From positions 1 to 7,253 of the forward strand of contig JAHEYA010000116.1 in the NCBI GenBank assembly GCA_023251855.1: a stretch of 7,253 bases of DNA, read 5' to 3'. Both the position numbers and the translations under genes were made by a program. The stretch comes from Bacteroidota bacterium (GTDB taxonomy: Bacteria > Bacteroidota > Bacteroidia > 2-12-FULL-35-15). Shown here piece after piece: positions 1 to 6,085 of this stretch (positions are counted from its first letter, which is position 1; each line of letters begins with the position of its first letter). The notes beneath the pieces are model-generated. The model was not told where the DNA came from. It ran no database searches and saw nothing but the letters and a program-made list of their open reading frames with translations.

Positions 1-1
1 A

Positions 2-733
2 AGAATTCAAACTTCTATCCTTCCCAATTTTGAAAATATCCGGGAATCATTGCCAAAAAGTTTTGTTTTCTTTTTACAAAAAGATATTGTAAGTGGTGAT
101 TTCTATTGGTTCCATCGCAAAGAAAATACTGTGATTATTGCTTGTGTAGATTGTACAGGACACGGAGTACCCGGCGCATTCATGTCGTTGATTGGATATA
201 ATTTATTGAACAATATTATAATTGATAATGATATTGATGAACCAGGAAAAATATTGGATGAACTCAACCTCGGTGTTATCAAGGCTTTGTATCAAAATAA
301 TCCTAACAATACATCCAAAGATGGAATGGATATCGCTATTTGTACTATAAATTTGAAAACTAAAAAAATTCAATTTGCAGGAGCAATGCGACCATTGTAT
401 TTATTCAAGAACGGAGAATTTGAAGAAGTGAAAGGCGATAAAATGTCAATAGGTACTAAAGAGAGTGAAAGAGAGCATGAAATAAAATTCACTACTCAAA
501 CAATAAAAGCAAACAAAGGAGACATTTTATATATTAGCTCAGATGGCTATGCCGACCAGTTTGGTGGAGAATCAGGCAAAAAAATGATGACCAAAACTTT
601 TAAGGAAATATTATCAAAAATACAAGATGAACCTTTTGAAGAACAACATAAACTGTTGATGAAATATCACCAACAATGGAAAGGAAACTTGGAACAGGTA
701 GATGATATTCTTGTGATAGGTTTTGAGCTATAA
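2..733 (+). CDS. SpoIIE/PP2C-family serine phosphatase, C-terminal part (5' truncated by window)
   Basis: This is the catalytic domain of a PPM/SpoIIE-type protein serine phosphatase, the class that in bacteria dephosphorylates anti-anti-sigma (STAS) proteins or similar regulators. The frame is open to the left edge, and the first visible residues (RIQTSILP) are the usual linker into a SpoIIE domain. The apparent TTG start at 50 is therefore internal, and the true start plus any sensor domain lie outside. In the 243 visible residues, the metal-binding motifs occur in family order: DIVSGDFYW (28-36), VDCTGHGVPGAF (about 49-60), DGMDIA (about 107-112), SSDGYADQFGG (about 179-189) and a terminal DDILVIGF with Asp234/Asp235. 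All acidic residues expected for a two-metal PP2C centre look present, so it should be active. Proteins with this end in Bacteroidota often carry TPR, HAMP, PAS or transmembrane input domains; which applies here cannot be seen. It ends 22 nt before murQ on the same strand. Confidence 0.93.
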   Translation, partial: RIQTSILPNFENIRESLPKSFVFFLQKDIVSGDFYWFHRKENTVIIACVDCTGHGVPGAFMSLIGYNLLNNIIIDNDIDEPGKILDELNLGVIKALYQNNPNNTSKDGMDIAICTINLKTKKIQFAGAMRPLYLFKNGEFEEVKGDKMSIGTKESEREHEIKFTTQTIKANKGDILYISSDGYADQFGGESGKKMMTKTFKEILSKIQDEPFEEQHKLLMKYHQQWKGNLEQVDDILVIGFEL

Positions 734-755
734 AAAAATATTTTTTTTGAATACT

Positions 756-1556
756 ATGAAAAAAACTACTGAATCCGATTCAAAATATAAAGCACTTGAA
801 AAAATGAGTATCTTGCAACTGCTTACCAACATTAACAAAGAGGATAAAACAGTTCCACTTGCTATAGAAAAAACAATTCCTGAAATTGAAAAATTAGTGA
901 CCGTAATTGTAAAACTAATGAAGCAAGGAGGACGTTTATTTTATATGGGAGCTGGCACCAGTGGAAGATTAGGAATTGTTGATGCCTCTGAATGTCCACC
1001 AACGTATGGTGTTTCACAAGGTTTAGTTATTGGGCTTATTGCCGGTGGTGATAAAGCAATACGCAAAGCGGTTGAGTTTGCTGAAGATGATACACAACAA
1101 GGTTGGAAAGATCTTCAACAACATAAAATTTCTAAAAAAGATGTAGTAATCGGTATTGCCGCATCAGGTTCAACTCCTTATGTAATTGGAGCATTGGAAG
1201 CTTGTAATAAAAATAAAATTACTACCGCTTGTATTGTATGTAATACGAAGAGTTCAGTTGCAAAAGTTGCAAAATATAAAATTGAAATTGTAGTTGGACC
1301 AGAATTTGTTACCGGTAGTACACGTATGAAATCAGGTACTGCTCAGAAATTGGTATTGAATATGATCTCCACTTCTGTAATGATTCAGTTGGGCAGGGTG
1401 AAAGGAAATAAAATGGTGGATATGCAGTTGAGTAATAATAAACTGGTTGACCGTGGAACACTTATGGTTGCTGATGAATTAAAAGTATCCTATAAAAAAG
1501 CTAATGAATTATCGTTGAAATATGGAAGTGTAAGGAATGCTGTTATTAATGGGTAG
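756..1556 (+). CDS. murQ: N-acetylmuramic acid 6-phosphate etherase
   Basis: MurQ is a cytoplasmic SIS-domain lyase. It cleaves the D-lactyl ether of MurNAc-6-phosphate, giving GlcNAc-6-phosphate and D-lactate in cell-wall recycling. The 266-residue protein shows NKEDKTVPLA (about 27-36), the phosphosugar-binding GAGTSGRLG (65-73), DASECPPTYG (76-85), GIAASGSTPYVI, and VTGSTRMKSGTAQKLVLNM. Glu79 (in ASECPP) and Glu110 (in FAED) match the two catalytic glutamates of E. coli MurQ (Glu83, Glu114) with the same spacing. It is shorter than the E. coli protein (298 aa) because the C-terminal extension is reduced and ends in KYGSVRNAVI; I believe this is normal for Bacteroidota and not a truncation. 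The ATG at 756 is preferred over in-frame TTG codons at 723 and 747, because 723 overlaps the phosphatase and would add a Phe/Lys-rich tail unlike the family. The 22-nt gap suggests cotranscription with the phosphatase. No MurNAc kinase or transporter gene is nearby. Confidence 0.95.
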   Translation: MKKTTESDSKYKALEKMSILQLLTNINKEDKTVPLAIEKTIPEIEKLVTVIVKLMKQGGRLFYMGAGTSGRLGIVDASECPPTYGVSQGLVIGLIAGGDKAIRKAVEFAEDDTQQGWKDLQQHKISKKDVVIGIAASGSTPYVIGALEACNKNKITTACIVCNTKSSVAKVAKYKIEIVVGPEFVTGSTRMKSGTAQKLVLNMISTSVMIQLGRVKGNKMVDMQLSNNKLVDRGTLMVADELKVSYKKANELSLKYGSVRNAVING

Positions 1557-1609
1557 TTGGTAGTTCGTAGTTCGTAGTTGATGATGGTGAGTGGCAGGAG
1601 GCAGTTGGC
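1554..1609 (+). repeat. Degenerate heptanucleotide tandem repeat starting in the murQ stop codon
   Basis: Eight consecutive 7-nt units keep one register: TAGTTGG, TAGTTCG, TAGTTCG, TAGTTGA, TGATGGT, GAGTGGC, AGGAGGC, AGTTGGC. The first four are nearly identical, while the last four have drifted but keep a G-rich end. The TAG of the first unit is the murQ stop. The stretch is much richer in G than its surroundings and has no open frame. Such degenerate 7-mer arrays occur between genes in Bacteroidota; no function is evident. It is not a CRISPR array, because there are no spacers. Confidence 0.75.
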
Positions 1610-1670
1610 AATATCATATAAATAATACATAAACAGATCTTAATTCGATACAATTTGTATTCTTCAGGAG

Positions 1671-2237
1671 ATGCAAGACATAGAACCATACTACAATTGG
1701 CGGCATTTTTATATCGCTTCAGAGGATGAAAAATCCCCTTTTAATGGTCGTGAATACAGTGAATTTGAATATACTAATGCCATTTACAATTATCTTATTC
1801 ACCCCCAATGGGATGATATTGACTCCCCTACCCTTTATATAAAAATTCTATTTGTTGATTATGAGGATGGGTATGCAATCATAGAACTGATAGGCGAATG
1901 GAATGATTGTATCAATAATGATATTATGTTATTAAAGCGTGACATCATTGAAAAAATAATGCGATACGGAGTAAATAAATTTATTTTAATTGGAGAAAAT
2001 GTATTGAATTTTCATGCTTCAGACGATTGTTATTACCAGGAATGGTTTGAAGAAGTAGAAGATGGATGGATCGCTTTTTTAAATTTCAGAAAGCATGTTT
2101 TGGATGAATTTCAAAATGCAAATATTGATTATTATATTTTATCAGGAGGAAAATTAAATGATGTTGCCTGGCGCACGTCCAGCCCACAGATACTATTTGA
2201 GAAAATTGAACATTATGTTCAAAAGAGAATTGGCTAG
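1671..2237 (+). CDS. Conserved-looking hypothetical protein, 188 aa, acidic
   Basis: I cannot assign this protein to a characterised family, though its style resembles hypothetical proteins of Bacteroidota. It is acidic and rich in Trp and Tyr, with no signal peptide or membrane segment, so probably cytosolic. The N-terminus (1-55) is aromatic (YYNWRHFYIAS, NYLIHPQWDD). The remainder reads as alternating strands and helices: strand 67-75, helix 82-99, strand 102-108 (NKFILIGEN), a Ser/Asp-rich turn HASDDC (115-120), an acidic stretch YYQEWFEEVED (121-131), helix 139-150, strand 152-157 (IDYYIL) and a C-terminal helix. This alpha/beta order is loosely like a STAS domain, but that is inference only. 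The ATG at 1671 is the first possible start after an in-frame TAA at 1641. An AGGAG touches the ATG with no spacing and is unlikely to act as a ribosome site. Base composition resembles its neighbours. It converges on the peptidase gene with a 13-nt gap. Confidence 0.85.
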   Translation: MQDIEPYYNWRHFYIASEDEKSPFNGREYSEFEYTNAIYNYLIHPQWDDIDSPTLYIKILFVDYEDGYAIIELIGEWNDCINNDIMLLKRDIIEKIMRYGVNKFILIGENVLNFHASDDCYYQEWFEEVEDGWIAFLNFRKHVLDEFQNANIDYYILSGGKLNDVAWRTSSPQILFEKIEHYVQKRIG

Positions 2238-2250
2238 TTTTTTAAAGCTA

Positions 2251-3177
2251 TTATAACTTCTCCATCAGCAGCTTATGTAAGCTCACCATTGCATCAATAT
2301 CATTCTTAAAAACCTTTTCATCAGGAGTATGAACATGATCTTCAGGAGCTCCTACAAAGCACCAATCCCAGGGGTTTTCAGCCATCTGTAATTCTTTGGC
2401 ATCACTTCCACCGGTACCTTCAACTTCTAACTGATATTTTATTTTGGTTTTTTTAGCAATTGCAATAATTCTTTCAACATAACTTCTTCTGGGAACAAGA
2501 CTATCCCGTAGTGATATTGCAACCCCATTACCATGTGGCACACCGGGTGTAACCCAAGTGATATCAGAGATAATTGCTTGTTTTACTTTATACTTTTCAT
2601 AAATAAATTTCTGCAAATAAGAAACACTTCCACCTCCATGCTCTTCCCAGCAGGAAAAACAGATTACCCCATCTTTTAATGTTTCTGCCACTTTCAGAGC
2701 ATTCCAAACTCCAAGACGGTTATCCATATAACAACATTGAACATACTCGTTTGTTTCACGCCAATTGGGTTTAAAAGTAAGCTCAGTACCTCTATCCAGA
2801 ATACGTTTACAATCAACTTCCAATTTTGTTTCGTGTGTTTTTTTATCAACCACCAATTTTAATTTTGCATCTACTTTTCCTTTACTATCCCTACCAACCA
2901 ATTCAAATCCATCAACGGTACGTGGACCACCAATTTTAACTAATTCGTTTCCATAACTCACTGTAAAACCAATACTATCAATATGTGCAAAAATAGCCGT
3001 TCTTGGTTTTCCAAATACCATTACAATACAATCCTGAAAACCATCACCGGAATAGATAACCGGTTTTACTTTCCATTTTTTTTGATTTTTTTTAATATGA
3101 TCCAAAAGGAATTTGGTCATACCCGCTTCATTGCCGGAAGGCGCATGAATATTGCACATTTCTTTTAATAATTTCAT
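2251..3177 (-). CDS. M42-like (M20/M42/M28 clan) zinc aminopeptidase
   Basis: This 308-residue cytosolic protein resembles M42 family (glutamyl aminopeptidase/PepA, tetrahedral aminopeptidase type) di-metal peptidases, which trim N-terminal residues from peptides. It opens like the family with LLKEMCNIHAPSGNE (3-17). Expected metal ligands are visible in order: His65 and Asp67 in AHIDSIG, Asp152 in YMDNRLGVW, Glu178 (likely general base) and Glu179 in WEEHGGG, Asp205 in ISDITW, and His283 in DHVHTPDE. GTGGSDAKELQ (254-264) matches the M42 segment GTDAxxIQ. Deviations are AHxDS instead of AHxDE, EEHGGG instead of EEVGxRG, and a length below the roughly 340-360 usual for M42, so it is probably a divergent subfamily. 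The order of these motifs, with DNR before EE, favours M42 over M20. Substrate preference cannot be read from the sequence. It lies 78 nt downstream of rocD on the same strand, with repeats between, and converges on the 188-residue hypothetical gene. Confidence 0.85.
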   Translation of the reverse strand: MKLLKEMCNIHAPSGNEAGMTKFLLDHIKKNQKKWKVKPVIYSGDGFQDCIVMVFGKPRTAIFAHIDSIGFTVSYGNELVKIGGPRTVDGFELVGRDSKGKVDAKLKLVVDKKTHETKLEVDCKRILDRGTELTFKPNWRETNEYVQCCYMDNRLGVWNALKVAETLKDGVICFSCWEEHGGGSVSYLQKFIYEKYKVKQAIISDITWVTPGVPHGNGVAISLRDSLVPRRSYVERIIAIAKKTKIKYQLEVEGTGGSDAKELQMAENPWDWCFVGAPEDHVHTPDEKVFKNDIDAMVSLHKLLMEKL

Positions 3178-3181
3178 ATAC

Positions 3182-3212
3182 TACGAATTACGAATTTTCA
3201 CGAATTACGAAT
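3182..3212 (-). repeat. Heptamer direct repeat, two pairs (ATTCGTA type)
   Basis: Read on the minus strand, the unit ATTCGTA occurs as ATTCGTA, ATTCGTG, an AAA spacer, then ATTCGTA, ATTCGTA. On the plus strand the units are at 3182-3188, 3189-3195, 3199-3205 and 3206-3212. The array lies between the rocD stop and the peptidase start, ending only 4 nt from the peptidase ATG. The unit matches the GTTCGTA units in the array after murQ apart from A/G at the first base. No function is evident. Confidence 0.8.
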
Positions 3213-3255
3213 CTTGGTTTTCTAGATATTATGAAAGCAGGTGGAAGGAGCTTTC

Positions 3256-4497
3256 CTAAAAGGTTTTAAGCACCTTTCTGATGATGGCAATACAATCCAT
3301 CAACTGCTCTTCTGTTATGATCAATGGAGGAGCAAAACGAATGATATCACCATGTGTGGGCTTGGCTAACAAACCATTTTTCATTAATTCAATACATACT
3401 TCCCAGGCAGATCTACCATTGCGCCCTGCAATTACCATTGCACAAAACAATCCTTTACCACGAACAGCTTTTATTAACTGAGGGTATTGAGCTTGAATCG
3501 CTTTTAATTCTCTCAAAAAGATTTTTCCTAATCGGTCAGAGTTTTCAGATAATTGTTCATCTTTTAACACAGTAAGACCGGCAACAGCTACTTTACAAGC
3601 AATTGGATTACCACCGTAGGTGGATCCATGTTGTCCGGGTTTGACACACAACATAATTTCATCATTTGTCAGTACCGCAGAAACAGGATATGTTCCACCG
3701 GAAAGTGCTTTTCCTAAAATTAAAATATCTGCATGTACTTTTTCATGATCACAAGCTAAACGAGCACCGGTACGGCCTAATCCGGATTGTATCTCATCAG
3801 CCATAAATAAAACATTATTTTGTTGGCAGAGATCAAAACATTTTTTCAAATATCCATCATCTGGTATTATCACTCCTGCTTCACCTTGCACGGGTTCCAA
3901 TAAAAAACCGACAACAGTTTTATCTTTCAATGCTTCAGCTAAAGCTTTGGTATCATTATACGGAATGGCAATTATTCCGGGAGTATATGGACCGAAATTA
4001 TTTTTTGCATCGGGGTCAGTACTTGCAGAAACAATGGTAATGGTGCGTCCATGAAAATTACCTTCACATACAATTATTTTTGCTTGATTTTCAGGAACAC
4101 CTTTTTTTTCATACCCCCATTTACGTGCAAGCTTTAAAGCAGTTTCAACAGCTTCCGCACCTGTATTCATTGGCAATACTTTATCATATCCAAAATAAGA
4201 GGTAATAAATTTTTCATACTCGCCTAAACAATCATTATAAAATGCGCGGGAAGTAAGTGTTAATTTTTGTGCTTGTTGAACCAATGCAGAAACAATTTTA
4301 GGGTGGCAGTGCCCTTGATTGACCGCACTATAAGAAGCTAAAAAATCAAAATATTGTTTACCCTCCACATCCCAAACAAATATTCCTTCGCCACGTTCAA
4401 GCACCACAGGTAAAGGAGAGTAATTATGTGCTCCATATTTTTTTTCCAGTTCAATTGCCTGTTGTGATTTGATTTTGTTAATCATAAGTGTTTCCAT
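3256..4497 (-). CDS. rocD: Ornithine--oxo-acid aminotransferase
   Basis: RocD is a PLP-dependent class III aminotransferase that moves the delta-amino group of L-ornithine to 2-oxoglutarate, giving glutamate 5-semialdehyde (cyclising to pyrroline-5-carboxylate) and glutamate. It connects arginine/ornithine breakdown to proline and glutamate. The 413-residue protein is collinear with human OAT at a constant offset of 29. Tyr26 (HNYSPLPV) matches Tyr55, Tyr56 (SYSAVNQGH) is close to Tyr85, Arg151 (FHGRT) matches Arg180, Glu206 (EPVQGEAG) matches Glu235, and Asp234 (ADEIQSGLGRTG) matches Asp263. Schiff-base Lys263 (LGKALSGG) matches Lys292, and Thr293 (GSTYGGN) matches Thr322. The substrate-specificity residues are thus present, which separates it from acetylornithine or GABA aminotransferases. 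The ATG at 4497 is used here, although Met5 could also serve. It faces away from rlmD across a 142-nt gap. No arginase or P5C dehydrogenase gene is in the window. Confidence 0.96.
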   Translation of the reverse strand: METLMINKIKSQQAIELEKKYGAHNYSPLPVVLERGEGIFVWDVEGKQYFDFLASYSAVNQGHCHPKIVSALVQQAQKLTLTSRAFYNDCLGEYEKFITSYFGYDKVLPMNTGAEAVETALKLARKWGYEKKGVPENQAKIIVCEGNFHGRTITIVSASTDPDAKNNFGPYTPGIIAIPYNDTKALAEALKDKTVVGFLLEPVQGEAGVIIPDDGYLKKCFDLCQQNNVLFMADEIQSGLGRTGARLACDHEKVHADILILGKALSGGTYPVSAVLTNDEIMLCVKPGQHGSTYGGNPIACKVAVAGLTVLKDEQLSENSDRLGKIFLRELKAIQAQYPQLIKAVRGKGLFCAMVIAGRNGRSAWEVCIELMKNGLLAKPTHGDIIRFAPPLIITEEQLMDCIAIIRKVLKTF

Positions 4498-4516
4498 AAT
4501 AAAATGTTTTATGATG

Positions 4517-4551
4517 TAAATTTACTCATTTTTATCTTAATAATCCTCAAA
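4517..4551 (-). promoter_or_regulatory. Possible rocD promoter (TTTG / TAAATTTA)
   Basis: On the minus strand, TTTG (plus-strand 4548-4551) is followed after 23 nt by TAAATTTA (4517-4524), a 7-of-8 match to the Bacteroidota -7 box TAnnTTTG. The box lies 19 nt upstream of the rocD ATG. Spacing between the elements is longer than the usual 19-21 nt, so this is a weak call. Confidence 0.25.
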
Positions 4552-4626
4552 CACGCAGTATAGCATTTTAACAATTTTTCGAATTTTACTATGTGTTAGT
4601 TACCCTCGTTATTTCAAAGCATTTGC

Positions 4627-4634
4627 TAAATTTG
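4627..4634 (+). promoter_or_regulatory. Bacteroidota -7 box TAAATTTG directly upstream of rlmD
   Basis: TAAATTTG is an exact match to the Bacteroidota consensus TAnnTTTG. It ends 5 nt before the rlmD ATG at 4640, so transcription from it would begin at or very near the start codon, giving a leaderless or nearly leaderless mRNA. No good TTTG -33 element is seen at 19-21 nt upstream, which lowers confidence. The gene has no Shine-Dalgarno sequence, which agrees with a very short leader. Confidence 0.45.
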
Positions 4635-4639
4635 CCTTT

Positions 4640-6073
4640 ATGAGAGACCAGAATAAAAAACCACTAGCTATCCTCGAAAATATTAATGTTATTGATGCCA
4701 GTTCAGATGGACAAGCAGTTGGCCGGATGGAAGATTTTGTTGTATTTATCAAAGGAGCTGTACCGGGTGATATTGTTGATGTGCAGGTTACACGTAAAAA
4801 AAATAAATTCCGTGAAGGAAAAGTTATTAAAATCCATCAACCTTCAGATAAACGAGTACTGCCTGTTTGCAGTCATTTCGGAACATGTGGTGGTTGCAAA
4901 TGGCAAAACATGAGTTATGACTGGCAACTATTTTACAAACAAAAACAAGTGAATGATGCACTTACACGCCTTATCAAAATAGAACTTCCTGAAATTCAAA
5001 AAATTATTCCATCACAAAAAAGTTATACGTACAGAAATAAATTAGAGTTTACATTCTCAAATAAAAAATGGTTAACTGTAGAACAAATACAAGATAAAAG
5101 TCTTGCTTTTGGTGAGGGAATAGATCAAATATCCCGCAATGCTCTTGGCTTCCACATTCCGGGATCGTTTGATAAAATTTTGGATATTGATACCTGTTAT
5201 CTGCAAGAGGAGCCTTCCAATGCAATCCGAAATGAGATAAAAAAATATGCACTCGAAAATAAATTAAGTTTTTTTGATCTGAGAGAGCAAATCGGATTAT
5301 TACGAAACATCATTATCCGTAGTACTTCTACAGGTGAATGGATGTTGATCATTGCTTTTCATTATGATGCTAAAGAAGAAATTGAAAAATTGTTGAATCA
5401 TATTTCAGATAAATTTCCACAAATAACATCATTACAATATGTTATTAACTCCAAGCGTAACGATACGATCAGCGATCTTGAAATAAAATTGTTTAAAGGA
5501 AATGATAGTATTTATGAGCAAATGGAGAACTTGAAATTCAAGATCGGTCCAAAAAGTTTTTATCAAACTAATTCGGAACAGGCTTATGAATTATATAAAG
5601 TTACACGTGATTTTGCATCCATAAAAAAAACGGATATTGTATATGACTTATACACAGGAACAGGTACCATTGCTAATTTTGTGGCACATCAGGCAAAAAA
5701 AGTAGTCGGTGTTGAATATGTACCGGCAGCAATTGAAGATGCAAAAATAAATTCTAATCTTAACAGCATTTCAAATACAACTTTTTATGCCGGTGATATG
5801 AAAGATGTATTAAATGATACATTCATAAATGAAAATGGCAAACCGGATGTGATCATTACTGATCCACCACGTGCCGGAATGCATGAGGATGTAACAAAAA
5901 AAATACTAGAAATTGAGCCACACCGAATTGTTTATGTAAGCTGCAATCCTGCAACTCAAGCCCGTGATCTGCAATTGCTGGATTCAAAATATAAAGTAAT
6001 AAAAGTTCAGCCGGTAGATATGTTTCCTCAAACACATCATGTAGAAAATGTGGTGCTTCTAGAAATACGATGA
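4640..6073 (+). CDS. rlmD: 23S rRNA (uracil-C5)-methyltransferase, RlmD/RumA family
   Basis: This enzyme uses S-adenosylmethionine to methylate C5 of a uridine in 23S rRNA (U1939 in E. coli numbering for RlmD). The 477-residue protein has the full RumA/TrmA architecture. A TRAM RNA-binding domain comes first (about 8-66). The [4Fe-4S] cysteines follow: Cys77, Cys83 and Cys86 in PVCSHFGTCGGCKWQ, with Cys186 (DIDTCYLQ) the likely fourth. Then comes a central RNA-binding region with KIGPKSFYQTN (301-311). The C-terminal Rossmann methyltransferase domain has SAM motif DLYTGTGTIA (336-345), TDPPRAG (407-413), nucleophile Cys435 in YVSCNPATQARDL, and general base Glu469 in HHVENVVLL. Nothing essential is missing. 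Family membership is certain; whether it modifies U1939, U747 or both cannot be told from sequence, and RlmD is the default name. It is divergent from rocD and 12 nt upstream of the DUF5686 gene, so readthrough is likely. Confidence 0.93.
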   Translation: MRDQNKKPLAILENINVIDASSDGQAVGRMEDFVVFIKGAVPGDIVDVQVTRKKNKFREGKVIKIHQPSDKRVLPVCSHFGTCGGCKWQNMSYDWQLFYKQKQVNDALTRLIKIELPEIQKIIPSQKSYTYRNKLEFTFSNKKWLTVEQIQDKSLAFGEGIDQISRNALGFHIPGSFDKILDIDTCYLQEEPSNAIRNEIKKYALENKLSFFDLREQIGLLRNIIIRSTSTGEWMLIIAFHYDAKEEIEKLLNHISDKFPQITSLQYVINSKRNDTISDLEIKLFKGNDSIYEQMENLKFKIGPKSFYQTNSEQAYELYKVTRDFASIKKTDIVYDLYTGTGTIANFVAHQAKKVVGVEYVPAAIEDAKINSNLNSISNTTFYAGDMKDVLNDTFINENGKPDVIITDPPRAGMHEDVTKKILEIEPHRIVYVSCNPATQARDLQLLDSKYKVIKVQPVDMFPQTHHVENVVLLEIR

Positions 6074-6085
6074 ATTAATTTTACC

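Larger units (their letters stand above)
4498..4639. other. Divergent intergenic region between rocD and rlmD
   Basis: This 142-nt, strongly AT-rich spacer separates the start codons of two divergent genes and is the longest non-coding stretch in the window. It holds the promoter-like boxes listed separately. Around 4550-4600 I see no operator-like palindrome, riboswitch or open frame that I could support. Confidence 0.6.

Noticed and set aside
50..52. TTG as the start of the phosphatase gene
   Set aside because: The same frame is open to the left edge, and the residues before it (RIQTSILP and following) belong to the SpoIIE domain, so the gene is simply cut by the window.
723..755. TTG at 723 (or 747) as the murQ start
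   Set aside because: It would overlap the phosphatase and add SYKKIFFLNT, which is unlike MurQ N-termini. The ATG at 756 fits family length and alignment.
1554..1609. CRISPR array
   Set aside because: The units are 7 nt, contiguous and degenerate, with no spacers and no cas genes nearby.
1649..1657. TACAATTTG as a -7 promoter box before the 188-residue gene
   Set aside because: It has three bases instead of two between TA and TTTG, and there is no -33 TTTG at proper spacing, so it is not reported as a feature.
1666..1670. AGGAG as a Shine-Dalgarno site for the 188-residue protein
   Set aside because: It touches the ATG with no spacer, and Bacteroidota rarely depend on such sites.
2238..2253. 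Bidirectional terminator between the convergent genes
   Set aside because: The AT-rich AAGCTATTATAACTT palindrome is short and mismatched. It may contribute, but it does not meet a reasonable standard.
2765..3168. Short plus-strand open frames opposite the peptidase gene
   Set aside because: They are shadows of a gene with intact catalytic motifs on the minus strand, with no start signals of their own.
3243..3256. GGAAGGAGCTTTCC as a rocD terminator hairpin
   Set aside because: Only a 4-bp outer stem pairs cleanly and no U-run follows in the transcript direction.
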